Position numbers and translations under genes: made by a program. Shown here in pieces: positions 1 through 9,600 of a stretch of 64,000 nt of DNA. Under the pieces are notes generated by a model. That model saw nothing but the letters and a program-made list of their open reading frames with translations, was not told the DNA's origin and searched no databases. Source of the DNA: Phyllobacterium phragmitis. Its GTDB lineage: Bacteria > Pseudomonadota > Alphaproteobacteria > Rhizobiales > Rhizobiaceae. Within the stretch, counting starts at the first letter, position 1, and every line of letters starts with the position of its first letter. Where the stretch lies: positions 1-64,000 of the forward strand of contig NZ_PVBR01000012.1 in the NCBI RefSeq assembly GCF_002980495.1. Reading direction: 5' to 3'.

Positions 1-125
1 ACCCGATCGATTGCCGCGCCTTGCGACGCACACTCCTTGCTGTCCGGAATACGGATGAAACGGGTGCGTCACCGTCGCAAACTGCAACGAGGCAGAGGAA
101 CTGCCTGTATTTCCAACTGACCTAC
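1..125. other. Unidentified sequence abutting the truncated tape measure gene
   Basis: This edge segment replaces the expected continuation of the tape measure gene. The minus-strand reading frame runs normally through LSQLF and then into about 18 unrelated residues before a stop at 69. I see no convincing gene here. It could be the end of an insertion sequence whose body lies left of the window, or a deletion junction in the prophage. No terminal inverted repeat can be confirmed because only one side is visible. Confidence 0.35.
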
Positions 126-1016
126 AAAGAGCTGCGAAAGCGTCGCCGCCTGCATGTATCGCGGCAGCTTCTTTATCCTTGTCAGCACATCGCGCAGCGT
201 GCCGGCCGCGTTTTTCTGCATGGATTTCGAGACTTTGACCGCATCGAGGCCGAGTGTCTTGTATGCTATTCGCTGTGATTTCGTTGCCGCCTCGCCCTTG
301 GTCAATGCCCGGCCCACATTGCGGAACGAAGTGGACGCCACCTCTGCTTGTGCACCCGATGCGATCATCGCCGAGCCGATCGCCGCCGTCTGTTCGGCCG
401 TGAAGCCATACTGCTCGCCGGTGGCCCCGACGCGGTTCATATAGTCGAGGATCTGCGGGGCTTTCGCGGCCATATTGTTGGACAGATGGTTGATGGCGTC
501 GGCCAGCGCGCCGGTGTCGGCGACGGAAAGGCCGAGCGCCGTCTTGAGCAGCGCCAGCGCGTTTCCAGCCTGGCTTGCGCCGATGTCGAATGCGACGCCG
601 ACCTTGGCCGCCATTTCCGTGAATGCCAGCAACTCGCCCGCCTCCATGCCGGCCGCGCCCGCTTCGGCGGCGATTGCGGCCAGCCCGGTCGCGGCGATAG
701 GAATGCGCCGCGACATGTCGATAAGGTCGTTTCCCATCGCCTTGAAGGCCGCGGGCGTGGGGAAGTCCACCACCTTGCGCACATCGGCCATGGCCGATTC
801 GAACTCAATGGCGGCCTTGACCGGAGCGCCTACCGCCTTCGCCAAGGCGTAGCCCACCGCCGCCGCCTCGACCATGCGCCCACGCATCGCGTCCAGCTGC
901 CTGGAATTCCTTTCCTGCGCGGCCTTTAACCGGCCAAGGGTCGCCGCGATGCCCCGCGCCGGAGCCGTCACCCTGTCGATCAAAGAGACGATCAGGGAGG
1001 ATGTCATCACAGCCAT
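69..1016 (-). CDS. Phage tail tape measure protein, N-terminal part, probably truncated
   Basis: The 315-residue product resembles the N-terminal domain of TP901/P2-type tape measure proteins, which set tail length and are extruded during DNA injection. Alanine-rich helices, the stretch VKAAIEFESAMADV near residue 70 and a GLSVADTGALADAINHLS segment fit that family. Full-length members are usually well over 600 residues. After LSQLF the sequence departs from the expected GDEA-type continuation and soon stops, so the gene is probably broken by an insertion or deletion. It starts 8 bases after the stop of the frameshifted chaperone E', which is the P2 gene order (FI, FII, E, E', T). If the break is real, the prophage cannot build normal tails. 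Confidence 0.8.
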   Translation of the reverse strand: MAVMTSSLIVSLIDRVTAPARGIAATLGRLKAAQERNSRQLDAMRGRMVEAAAVGYALAKAVGAPVKAAIEFESAMADVRKVVDFPTPAAFKAMGNDLIDMSRRIPIAATGLAAIAAEAGAAGMEAGELLAFTEMAAKVGVAFDIGASQAGNALALLKTALGLSVADTGALADAINHLSNNMAAKAPQILDYMNRVGATGEQYGFTAEQTAAIGSAMIASGAQAEVASTSFRNVGRALTKGEAATKSQRIAYKTLGLDAVKVSKSMQKNAAGTLRDVLTRIKKLPRYMQAATLSQLFVGQLEIQAVPLPRCSLRR

Positions 1017-1024
1017 GATTGGAC

Positions 1025-1467
1025 CTATCGGGATTTGGAGGGTGGACGATTTTCAGCGCGGATGACGCGGGAAAGGCTCGCGGAATAGTCGAGGAGCTTG
1101 TCGATATCCCATTCCTCGATCACATCGATCGAGGTGTGGAGATGGCGGGCAACGGCAGTTATGACGTCTCGCCACTGGACGCTGACACCGCCTTCTGCAG
1201 CTGCCCGCCCGCGGACTTTCCCATGAGGGGGGCTACCTTCTCACCGATCGTTTCCATATCCTCCCAGTCCAGATTCTCGATCACCTCGAGATCGACGCCC
1301 GCGAGTGCCGCAAACAATTTGTAGCCAACCCGCGCCTGATTTTCGTCGCCCTCGCCGACATAGGCGTCCACACTCTTCATACGGCGGAAGGTTAGGCTGG
1401 TGATTTCAGCGCCGGCATGTTGCACCGGATATTCGAGGGGAACCGTGACGGTCGTGACTTTTTTCAT
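1025..1467 (-). CDS. E': Tail assembly chaperone E+E' (minus-one frameshift product)
   Basis: Reading E from 1467 and shifting minus one at the heptamer GGGAAAG (1222 to 1216) gives an open frame to a TAG at 1027-1025, predicting a 147-residue fusion. The extension contains WRDVITAVARHLHTS and IEEWDIDKLLDY, the type of C-terminal domain seen in P2 GpE'. In P2-like and lambda-like phages a minor fraction of chaperone is made as such a fusion and recruits the tape measure to the tube. The extension has no start codon of its own. It ends 8 bases before the tape measure ATG. The assignment rests on the conserved position, the in-frame X XXY YYZ heptamer and the uninterrupted minus-one frame. Confidence 0.8.
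1159..1467 (-). CDS. E: Phage tail assembly chaperone E (zero-frame product)
   Basis: This 102-residue protein has the size and composition of the phage tail assembly chaperone family (P2 GpE, Mu gp41). It begins MKKVTTVTVPLEYPV, has a conserved LTFRRMKSVD segment near residues 25-34 and an acidic helical C-terminal half. These proteins act in the cytoplasm, coating the tape measure before tube polymerisation. The gene lies between the tube and tape measure genes, as in P2. A frameshift heptamer at codons 82-84 diverts some ribosomes to the longer E+E' product. Confidence 0.85.
   Translation of the reverse strand: MKKVTTVTVPLEYPVQHAGAEITSLTFRRMKSVDAYVGEGDENQARVGYKLFAALAGVDLEVIENLDWEDMETIGEKVAPLMGKSAGGQLQKAVSASSGETS
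1216..1222 (-). promoter_or_regulatory. Programmed minus-one frameshift heptamer GGGAAAG
   Basis: On the minus strand the zero frame reads ATG GGA AAG, so the heptamer falls exactly as G GGA AAG (X XXY YYZ). This is the same slippery sequence used in the lambda G/GT tail genes. Codons 83 and 84 of E are the slip codons. I did not find an obvious strong downstream pseudoknot by eye. Confidence 0.75.
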
Positions 1468-1532
1468 TGGAGTGTCCTGTCATGTTGAGGAAAGTAGAGT
1501 TTGGCCGCTCTCATCAGAGCGGCCGATGCGGT

Positions 1533-2045
1533 TCAGGCGCCGAGCGCCCGGCGCTCCGCCGCGAAATAGTCGACGCGCTTCGACCGCAACTCGCGTTCCC
1601 AGAAATCGACGTACCAAAGCTCATCTCCGTCGAGATGGAACTCGTAGTGGGTGACTTCCTTGAAGGAATGGGTGCAGCCGACGAATTCTTCCGGGCTCGC
1701 TTCGTCGGGCTCCCATTCGGTGATGGCGCCCTCGATGACGGCGCGGGCGGGCAATGAACGGTTCGTCTTCTTGTCCCGCACCGCGCCGGCGAAGGTCCAC
1801 CGATCCCGCTGGCCGAAGCCATTGAAGATGTCGGTGTCGAAGCCCTTGATCTCGAAAGCCGGTTCGACCGGCTCGATCCGCGGAAGCGCGAAATCGACGC
1901 CCATCACGCCACCGGCCGGGTTGTGATTGGCCGTCATGAACTTGATCGCCGGGATCGTCAGCTTGGCGATTGTCAGGGCGCGAGACGAACCGGCCTGCTC
2001 GGCGCGGCGAACGTCCACCGCCGTCAGGAGGTAGAGAGACTGCAT
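1533..2045 (-). CDS. FII: Phage major tail tube protein
   Basis: The 170-residue product matches the P2 GpFII tube family in length, order and motifs: an early LTIAKLTIPAIKF strand, a glycine-rich AGGVMGVDFALPRIEP loop, KGFDTDIFNGFG and a late WYVDFWERELR segment. Tube subunits stack as rings inside the contractile sheath and form the DNA channel. The gene follows the sheath gene after about 50 bases and precedes chaperone E. It probably starts at the ATG at 2045, although internal starts are possible because the family N-terminus varies. Confidence 0.88.
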   Translation of the reverse strand: MQSLYLLTAVDVRRAEQAGSSRALTIAKLTIPAIKFMTANHNPAGGVMGVDFALPRIEPVEPAFEIKGFDTDIFNGFGQRDRWTFAGAVRDKKTNRSLPARAVIEGAITEWEPDEASPEEFVGCTHSFKEVTHYEFHLDGDELWYVDFWERELRSKRVDYFAAERRALGA

Positions 2046-2096
2046 GGTCTGGTCCTTTCAGGATGAGAAGTGAAACGCGGCTGGCGAGGAGGCGCG

Positions 2097-3320
2097 TCAG
2101 GCCGTCGCGTTGAGACGGGCGACGATCTCGGCGACCAGCCCTTCGACTGCCGGCCGGTAGCGGCGGATTTCGTGGTTCGCGACCTTGAAGGCGGGAGCCG
2201 GTTCGATGCCGAGATTGACCGTCAGACGCCCGAGCCGGATTTCTTCCGGGCTGTTCTTGTCCTCGAGGAACTGGAGATTGTAGCCGAGGATATCTTCATC
2301 GGCCTTGTGGTCGCGCAGCATGAACTTCATGGAGTTCAGCCAGGCCTCGACGCCATCGGCCGTAATGCGGCGGCCAAGAAACTGCCGCGTGATCTGCATC
2401 AGCTTCACTGTCAGATAGTCGGAGCCGCGCACCTGGTGGATCTGCTTCCACAGTTCGCCGGTATCGGCATTGTCGGTGCCGATGAAAACGAAACCGCCGT
2501 CCGAAGCGGAGCCATCCACGCCGGTTTCGCCGGGAACGACGATCGAGACATTGCCTTCCAGCATTTGCTGGCCTTCCGTCGAGCCGTCGAGGAGGGAGAA
2601 CGGGATCCGGCGCGAAAGGCCGGCGAGCCCCTGCACTGCCCTGTTGGCGATGGGATCGAACGGCTTGCCCTCATTGTCGTTGTCGACCCGGGCGAACAGA
2701 CCGGCGATCCTCGGCCCCATCGGGCGGGTGACAATATTCTCCCCTTCATAAACGCGCGCGGCCACGCCGATCGGCATCAACCGTTGCGAATTCATGGTCT
2801 CACGCGCCGAGACCGCCTTGTCTTTCGCGGTGTCATCCACATCCACCGGCGCGATCGCCAGGAGCCGTTCGCATGCAGCCGCCAGCGCAATGACGACCGG
2901 ATTGACCGTCTGCTCATCGGCGCGCCAGGCGGTGCGACCCGCCCATATGATGCGCGGTGTGGTGTTCACCGCGGAGGGAATATCGCCAGCGCTATCGAGA
3001 GCGGCCGCGATTGCCGCGGATGTTGCTGCAACATCTGCACCTTCAGCCACCCGCAAGACCGTAATGTCTGCACCGGCGTTGAGCCCGGAAAGCTGGGCGT
3101 TCACACCTTTTACGGCATCCGCCAGATATCCCGTGCCAAGGGCCGCCACCGCATCGGAATCGCTGGACGAGATCCGGACCGGCGTATCGAGCGGATAGGC
3201 TTGCGCCGACGCATCCTCGGAGGTTTCGATAAAGAGCATCTTGGAAAAATCCGCGCCGATAACGGGCAACGGCTCGTCATTTGGACGCGTGAATGTCATG
3301 CCGAACGTCGGTGCGGACAT
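2097..3320 (-). CDS. FI: Phage tail sheath protein
   Basis: This is a 407-residue contractile tail sheath subunit of the P2 GpFI type. Typical features are MSAPTFGMTFTRPNDEP at the N-terminus, an internal SGLNAGADITVLRVAEG segment, WAGRTAW, and a late VNLGIEPAPAFKVANHEIRRY strand. Sheath subunits surround the tube and contract at infection. I chose the ATG at 3320 over an upstream one at 3362 because GGAG lies at 3332-3329, eight bases before it. A terminator lies upstream at 3384-3404, so the sheath-tube-tape block may have its own transcription start or rely on antitermination. Confidence 0.9.
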   Translation of the reverse strand: MSAPTFGMTFTRPNDEPLPVIGADFSKMLFIETSEDASAQAYPLDTPVRISSSDSDAVAALGTGYLADAVKGVNAQLSGLNAGADITVLRVAEGADVAATSAAIAAALDSAGDIPSAVNTTPRIIWAGRTAWRADEQTVNPVVIALAAACERLLAIAPVDVDDTAKDKAVSARETMNSQRLMPIGVAARVYEGENIVTRPMGPRIAGLFARVDNDNEGKPFDPIANRAVQGLAGLSRRIPFSLLDGSTEGQQMLEGNVSIVVPGETGVDGSASDGGFVFIGTDNADTGELWKQIHQVRGSDYLTVKLMQITRQFLGRRITADGVEAWLNSMKFMLRDHKADEDILGYNLQFLEDKNSPEEIRLGRLTVNLGIEPAPAFKVANHEIRRYRPAVEGLVAEIVARLNATA

Positions 3321-3383
3321 CGGATAGTCTCCTTCGGGTGTTTGGTTTAGCGCCCCGCCCACGGGCCGATTTCAGGCAACAAA

Positions 3384-3404
3384 AAACCCGCGCAAAGCGG
3401 GTTT
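3384..3404 (-). terminator. Rho-independent terminator between fibre and sheath genes
   Basis: A hairpin of AAACCCG against CGGGTTT with a short loop is followed on the minus strand by a run of six T. The orientation fits termination of transcripts coming from the tail fibre genes before they reach the sheath gene. Confidence 0.7.
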
Positions 3405-3435
3405 ATAATCTTGTGTGGCCAACGGTCGGTTTGTT

Positions 3436-3537
3436 TCAAGCCGATGCGTCCACGCCGATCCCCATTTTATCGATCTCTTCCGGTGTTGCCGATGCATCGA
3501 AAATACGGCATAGCTGCCGCAATTCGGTGGGGGTCAT
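3436..3537 (-). CDS. Small uncharacterised protein, 33 residues
   Basis: A short minus-strand frame encodes MTPTELRQLCRIFDASA, then about 16 acidic and glycine-containing residues. Its ATG (3537-3535) shares bases with the ATG of the divergent acyltransferase (3536-3538), so the two start codons overlap head to head. Composition is protein-like and it lies in line with the fibre operon, before the terminator. It could equally be the remnant of a larger gene displaced by the acyltransferase insertion. I do not recognise a family. Confidence 0.35.
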   Translation of the reverse strand: MTPTELRQLCRIFDASATPEEIDKMGIGVDASA

Positions 3538-4663
3538 GTCAAACAACACTCTCTATTCTGTGCAGTGCGCGCGGGGGCTGGCGGCCTTTATGGTCGCGAT
3601 CTTCCATATGCTTCCGATCGAAACGAAGTATGTGGCGCAGCAAGTTCTTCCATCTTTCTTCTCCTTCGGTCAGATCGGGGTGGATATTTTCTTTGTGATC
3701 AGCGGCTTTGTGATGGTGCTTACGACCGAGCAATCCCATCAGAGCATCGGTGCAATCGGCGAATTCATCCGTCGCCGGGCGACCCGGATTTTTCCCCTGT
3801 ACTGGTTTTACCTATTGCTACTCCTGCCGATCTATTTCGCCGCTCCGCAGATGATAAATTCGGCACAGGGCAATCAGGTCGATTTAGTTGCATCGTTCCT
3901 GCTCCTTCCAAGCAACAAACTTCCGCTGCTCAATGTGGGATGGTCCCTGGTATTCGAACTATGGTTTTATATCGCCTTCGCGGCCATCTTGTTGATGCCT
4001 CGAAAATGGCTCGTTCCTACCCTTTTTGGTTGGGCGGCCCTTATCATTGCCAACTCGCTGCACGTTCGAAGCGGAGCTTCGCCCACCATCGATCTCGTGC
4101 TCAGCGCGTATTCTCTTGAGTTCATTTCCGGTGCAATCGGCTGCTGGCTCCTGCCGAAGGTTTCGCTTGGCACCGCACGTGCAGCCATCGTTGCAGGTTT
4201 TGCGGCACTGGCGGGGACACTGTGGTTCTTCGCGGCAGCTATCGACGTGATCTCCGTTGAACGATGCATTGCGTTAGGCGCGTCCATTGCGCTGGTCCTG
4301 ACCGGCGCCGCCGCTTGGGAGCGCCATGGCGGATTGCGGAGCCTATCGCGACTAAAATGGACAGGTGATATTTCCTACTCGGTTTATCTGTCGCACGTTC
4401 TGGTACTGTCTGTGGTCGGAAGGACGTGGTTGCTGCTCACGGATCGAGCTGAAACCGGTATGCTTGCCACCTTCCTGTTCTGGTCCGCAGCCGGCATTCT
4501 TGTGATTGCAGCGGGACTATTCAGTTATCATTTGGTTGAGCGCCCTTTGATGGGCTTTTTTAATACCCGGAAGGTGAGCTCAACCGATCGTTCTCTTAAA
4601 CCTCTGCAAATTCCGTCCAAACGGTATCGACTTGCTCGTCGGTCAATTCAAGGCCCGGAATAA
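3536..4663 (+). CDS. Membrane O-acyltransferase (acyltransferase 3 family), prophage cargo
   Basis: This 375-residue polytopic protein belongs to the acyltransferase 3 family (OafA/Oac type). Family marks are the early ARGLAAFMVAIFHMLP with the catalytic-type His, the VDIFFVISGFVMVLTT segment, the basic RRRATRIFPLYWFY motif, and about ten hydrophobic segments ending with SYHLVERPLMGFF. Such enzymes acetylate O-antigen or other cell-surface glycans at the inner membrane. Within a prophage they typically change phage receptor properties of the lysogen (seroconversion). It stands alone on the plus strand among minus-strand tail genes, next to the fibre genes. The ATG at 3536 follows GGTGGGGG. 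The last 25 codons overlap the fibre assembly gene convergently. Confidence 0.88.
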   Translation: MSNNTLYSVQCARGLAAFMVAIFHMLPIETKYVAQQVLPSFFSFGQIGVDIFFVISGFVMVLTTEQSHQSIGAIGEFIRRRATRIFPLYWFYLLLLLPIYFAAPQMINSAQGNQVDLVASFLLLPSNKLPLLNVGWSLVFELWFYIAFAAILLMPRKWLVPTLFGWAALIIANSLHVRSGASPTIDLVLSAYSLEFISGAIGCWLLPKVSLGTARAAIVAGFAALAGTLWFFAAAIDVISVERCIALGASIALVLTGAAAWERHGGLRSLSRLKWTGDISYSVYLSHVLVLSVVGRTWLLLTDRAETGMLATFLFWSAAGILVIAAGLFSYHLVERPLMGFFNTRKVSSTDRSLKPLQIPSKRYRLARRSIQGPE

Positions 4664-5051
4664 GCTGCACGATGAGAGGGTGGAGGCGCCGAAACTCGGT
4701 TGCATACTGCCACTCGATCTGCGCTTGGCTCCGATCGGGTTCGGGTAACAATTCAATTGCAACTGATACCCCCTCCAGCTTGCCAAGGCTCAACAGGCCG
4801 AGCCTCAGTTGTCGAGCCGTAAGGTTTGGCATGACCGCTCTGGCTTCTTCGGGTGTCAGAGGAAGAAACTCCGAAATAGGGCCATACTCTCCGGCAACTC
4901 CCTTCTCCCAAATCTCCCGGCCATATTCGGTATCGCTATCTGGCACGGCGGTGAATGGCACCAGGCCGATGCCGTCCAGTTCCACCAGGGCATCAAATGC
5001 AGTCTGGTCATGTCTGGACCACTTAAGGTTTGAAACCGAAATCACCTCCAT
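4596..5051 (-). CDS. Putative tail fibre assembly protein
   Basis: The 151-residue protein directly follows the tail fibre gene: the fibre stop TAA abuts its ATG, with AGGAGG nine bases upstream. That is the usual position of fibre assembly chaperones. It has an acidic N-terminal FDALVELDGIGLVPFTAVPDSD region and a segment PLTPEEARAVMPNLTARQLRLGLLSLG, typical of phage fibre-associated proteins. It would act in the cytoplasm on fibre trimerisation. The 3' end overlaps the convergent acyltransferase by 68 bases. The functional call rests mainly on position and size. Confidence 0.6.
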   Translation of the reverse strand: MEVISVSNLKWSRHDQTAFDALVELDGIGLVPFTAVPDSDTEYGREIWEKGVAGEYGPISEFLPLTPEEARAVMPNLTARQLRLGLLSLGKLEGVSVAIELLPEPDRSQAQIEWQYATEFRRLHPLIVQLIPGLELTDEQVDTVWTEFAEV

Positions 5052-6638
5052 TTATGCGATCCTCCTGAACAAGCCCGCCAATACACTTGAAGAACTTGTG
5101 TCATTGTATGCTGGCCCGAGGTATCGCCAAGTTCCAGACGGCGTGTACAGGCTATAGCTTCCACCGTTTCCGCCGAGAGCAGTACCAGCGACCGGAATAA
5201 GACTGCTTCCAGCAATGATCGTGTTGGGGGCGATTGAACCTAGCGGTCCATTACCCTTCAAAATCGCCACGCATCCGACGCCATTCGTAGTGATCCCGGT
5301 AATTGTCGGCATGATAGCCGCGATCGCTGCGGCCTTCCGGTCGTCCGCGAATTCACGGGCGCGAAGCTCGATGCGGGCGCTAATAGCCGCCTTTGCGTTG
5401 GTTGATCCCCAATCTGACCATCCGCTGCCGACGACATTGCCATCGGTGTTGAGATAAGCGTCTCCGTCGGCGGCGTGTACGCGTCCCTGGACTACTATGT
5501 CACCGTTGAACCGATGGCCGATGAAGCCATTATCAGCGAAGTGGCTGATACGAGTTCCGCTGGCGTGGCCGATATAACCCGCTCTGGTCCCATCAGGTTT
5601 CAGAAATTCGACACGGCCGGGAGTGCCGCCGGCAACGACAAGCCGAGCCCCGCCAAGGTCCGAACGCTTCGCGGTTATGTTGCCGGTCGAACTAACGGTT
5701 GAGGCACTGAAATTCGTAATGGTGCCGCTGGCGGCACGGAGGCTATTAACCTCAAACTCGCCATTGGTGTTGAAATTAAAATACCTACTCCCGGCAACAC
5801 GTATGCGCATCGCGCCGCTGGCGGTATCGCTATACAGTAGCCCCTTTTCATTGCCGTCTGCGTCTGTAAACCAGAAATGGCGATTGCCGTTGTTCTTTAC
5901 CTGGAAGGCATTTCCCGTAGTAGTTAGGCTACCAGTTATCGTGCCGCCAGTCAGATTGAGCTTGGCATTGAGCGCCGCCTGAAGCCCGCCAATATCGCCG
6001 ATGACAAGAGCCACCGCCCCGGTCCTGCCGGCGACCGAAAGCACGGCGTCGCTCGGCGTGCGCAACTCGACCCAATTGGCAAATGATGTCGCCGGAGAAC
6101 GCGCCAGCACGAAGCACTTGTTGATGTCGGAGCGCACCGCGATATCGCCGCGCTGGACATTGAGCGCCAGCATCTGAGCCTGCGAGGACACGACGTAGGT
6201 ATCAGTGATCGCCACTGCCGGAAGATAGGCTTCCGGGATCTTGGTATCGGCCCCGAGCGGAGCCACGCCATCGGCAGCACCACGCATCGCCTGGGTGAGG
6301 ACCGGCGAACCGGCCGAGGTGATCGCGCCCGTCGCGGACATCGTGCCCTCGACGGTCAACGATGTCTGGATGGTCGGCGCTGTCCGCCTTGCAAAACGAT
6401 CGTCGAGAAACTCCTGCAGGAGCCGTTCCTGCAACTGACTGTCGGGCACCACAGCGTTTTCGTCCAGCCCGGCATAGCCGTTCGCCTGCCCTTTCTCGGC
6501 CCGCGCCTGCCGCTCGTCCGAGATCTGCTTGACCGCCTCGTCAAACGCCGTCAGCGCGTCGGCGATCTTCTGGACCTCCTCACGCTGGATGCCGCTTGGG
6601 TTTGGCAGCGGTACTTTGAAATTCGGTGTTTCAGCCAT
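5052..6638 (-). CDS. Phage tail fibre protein
   Basis: The 528-residue product has a conserved N-terminal attachment region (residues 1-90, beginning MAETPNFKVPLPNPSG), a DDRFARR segment, and repetitive G/S/T/N-rich beta segments such as LNLTGGTITGSLTTTGN near residues 225-245. A C-terminal variable region probably determines receptor binding. It starts one base after the DUF4815 gene ends, so they are co-transcribed. Neighbouring genes supply the assembly factor and a surface-modifying acyltransferase, a grouping that makes sense for host-range control. Confidence 0.85.
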   Translation of the reverse strand: MAETPNFKVPLPNPSGIQREEVQKIADALTAFDEAVKQISDERQARAEKGQANGYAGLDENAVVPDSQLQERLLQEFLDDRFARRTAPTIQTSLTVEGTMSATGAITSAGSPVLTQAMRGAADGVAPLGADTKIPEAYLPAVAITDTYVVSSQAQMLALNVQRGDIAVRSDINKCFVLARSPATSFANWVELRTPSDAVLSVAGRTGAVALVIGDIGGLQAALNAKLNLTGGTITGSLTTTGNAFQVKNNGNRHFWFTDADGNEKGLLYSDTASGAMRIRVAGSRYFNFNTNGEFEVNSLRAASGTITNFSASTVSSTGNITAKRSDLGGARLVVAGGTPGRVEFLKPDGTRAGYIGHASGTRISHFADNGFIGHRFNGDIVVQGRVHAADGDAYLNTDGNVVGSGWSDWGSTNAKAAISARIELRAREFADDRKAAAIAAIMPTITGITTNGVGCVAILKGNGPLGSIAPNTIIAGSSLIPVAGTALGGNGGSYSLYTPSGTWRYLGPAYNDTSSSSVLAGLFRRIA

Positions 6639-6639
6639 C

Positions 6640-9600
6640 TCAAGCCACCTTCGAAGTTATCATGCGCAGGGATGAAAGCTCCGGCCGTGCGGCCGGCGTT
6701 CCGGTGAGCGTGATGCGGGTGCGGGCGTCCAGATTGGCCGCAGGATAGGCGGCGCGGACATAGGTCTGCTCGACCAGGCCGTCGCCGAGCTGCGTGGCGC
6801 TGAAGACATTCACGACAGCGTAATTGCCGGGCACACCGATCTCGACCTTGACGGACGAGCCGGTCGGCAGCAGCGCGTCGAACGTCGTCATCACCTTGTC
6901 GGCGTCAGTGGCTGTTACCGCGCGGGTCACATAATCGGCGGTCGGCTGCAGCTCGCCCTCGATGATCTGCACGGTCGGGAACAGGAAAGGCGTGACCTCG
7001 GCCGTGCCGCGCAGTAACGCCGAGACCTCGATCGTCTCGTTCTGGATATATTCGTCCAGACGGTGCGTCTGCGATGGCGAAGAGCGGATCACCTGCCCGT
7101 TGGGCCGCTTCAACAGGATCTCGATATCGGCCACCGGAGAGGGATATTCGACACCTGCCGAAACAATGATGTCGGACATCTTGGTCGGCTGGAAAGTGCC
7201 GATCGTCACCGTTCGTTCGGACGGCTCAAAGCGACAGGCGATGAGCTGGAAGACGAGATCGGCATCATTGTGCACCGTCCAGGTGCTGGCATTCGACGAT
7301 GACAGCAGTACGCCGACGGTGAAGGGTTGGCCGGTGATGATCTCGTTGGTCGCCACGTCGATCTTACCGATCTGGGCAATCGCCAATGCGTGGTCGCCGT
7401 CATCGGTGAGCGCCACGAAGCAATATTCCCGCGCCGGCTCGAGATAGACGGGATAGCGGAAGCGGGCGGTGAAGAACGCACCTTCCTGAAGTTCAGCACC
7501 CGACACGAAGGCTTCGGCCAGCACCGTGCTCGTCGGCAGTCCGACATCCGTGGTTCTGATCTGCAAGAAAATCGCATTGGAGCGCGCCCCGATCGCCGCG
7601 CATTTCAACCTGACACCGGCGATGCAGCGGCCGCGCGTCAACGTGAATGTCTGCGCCAATGGATCGTGGTCGCCGCCGCTGCCGAACTCCGGTCTGGTCG
7701 GGCTGCGGGTCGAGGTGACCGGCGTGACATTGTTCACCTGCGTGACGTTCGTGGTGTTGTTGGTGACATTGGTGATGTTGTTGATCACCGTCGTCTGGTT
7801 GATCGGCTGCGGCATCACCTCGGTGGTGGTGGAGAGCGACGACGCAAGGCGCTGCTCCTCGACCGTGATCGTGCCGCGTCCTACATAGGAGCCAGCCGCC
7901 ACCGTGCCGACGCTGCCCTGGAAATAGACCGTCTTGGTGCCGGTCGGCACCCCGGCCGGGATGGTGAACGTGCCGGTGATGACACCTGTTTCATCGGCAG
8001 GAAGGATGCCGGCCGGGACCACCTCGACATCGTCGAACCACATCTTTTCGAGAAGCTCGCCCTCGATAAAGCCCTCCAGCCGGAAATTCACGGCGCGGGC
8101 GCGGACAAACTCCGCCGCGCGCGTCGTCGTCCGTACCGTCTCGATGCGCTGCTCAAGCGATATGCCGGTGATGTACTCGCCATCGGCCGCCTCAAAGCTC
8201 TGCGTTTCCGGCGAGGTCCAGACGGTCTCGGTTTCCGTCCAGATGTCGGTCGAAGGCTCCAAGCTTGCTCGACCGGGCATCGGTGTGAAGGTCTGGTACG
8301 GATTGATCTTCATCGATCCGCTCTCGCGCAGCTGGCTGATGATGACCTCTTCCGTGAAGACGAGGTGCTCGATATCGGTAAGCGCCGGGAACTCATGCAC
8401 CCTGGCATGGATCGGCAGGCGGAGCTTGCCGCCGAACGACGCCGCCGTCTGCGCAATGCCCTGGTCGCGCATATCGTCGTCGAGGAACGGATCGACGAAG
8501 ACGCCGCGCTTTGCCGCGACCTCGCGCGAACTGGCGTCCGTCTTGAGCCGCTCCTGGGCAACAAGGTCGAAGAGGTCGATGACCATTTCCTTCAGGTCGG
8601 TCAGCTCCGAATACGGGATATTGCGCACCGCCGACTGGATCACATCAGGGGCAACGCCCCACTTGTTGACCACACGGGCAAGCTCCAGCCGGTTGCCGGG
8701 CACCACGGGCGGGCGGGCGCGTGACGTGGCGGAGGTGCCCTTGATGTAGACGAGCTGGCCGGTCGGCTCCATCGCGATCACATCGATGCGCGGCAGCTTA
8801 TAGGTATAGTCGACAAGGATATTGGTGCCCTGCGCCGCGCCGGTCACCTTGATGCTGTCGCGCGTGACCTGATCTGGATCGATGTTCTCGTAATAGCGGT
8901 ATTTGACCGTATAGGAGGTGCCGGGTGCCGGCTCGGCTCCGCCCGGCGACCAGTCGATCTCACCTTGGGAGAGAAGCCAGCTTGCCGGCGAAGTGTAAAC
9001 CGTCGATCCAGCCTTGACCTCGATGATGCGCTCGGCGGAGGGATGCTGGAGCGGGTCAGACACGCCGGAGAACGCGCCATGCAGCACATTTTCGGTCACC
9101 TCCTTGATGATGGTGACGCGCTGCACCGCCGCGATCGGCGACTTCGACAGGGTAAAATCCTGCGTTCCGCCCGATGCCGTGGTGAAGGCGTGCGGCTCGG
9201 CCGAGATGGCACGCAGGTCCGGCTCCTCGGCAATGGCAAATCGCAGGCTCTGTGCGCGCGGCACACGGCGGCCATTGACGTAGGCAACACCTTCGGCGAT
9301 CGAAAAGACCTGCTTTTCCTCGCCGTCGATCCCGAGCGCCGTAACGCTGCAGCCGGAATTGACAAAGCTCCCATTGCTCTCGCGGCTGTAGTTCTCGATC
9401 GCCTTGTAGATCTCGGAATAGTCAATGTTGGTTTCGGTCGTGATAATGGTGCCGTCCTGGACGGCATAGACGGCGATCAGCGGCAGGTCCGAGAGCTCGA
9501 CCGAATGTCCCCATTCAACCGACATGGAGACACGCGCCGCGCCCGGCTCCATATAGGCTTCCGTACCTGTGATATCGCCTTTGAGCTCCGGCTCTTCGAC

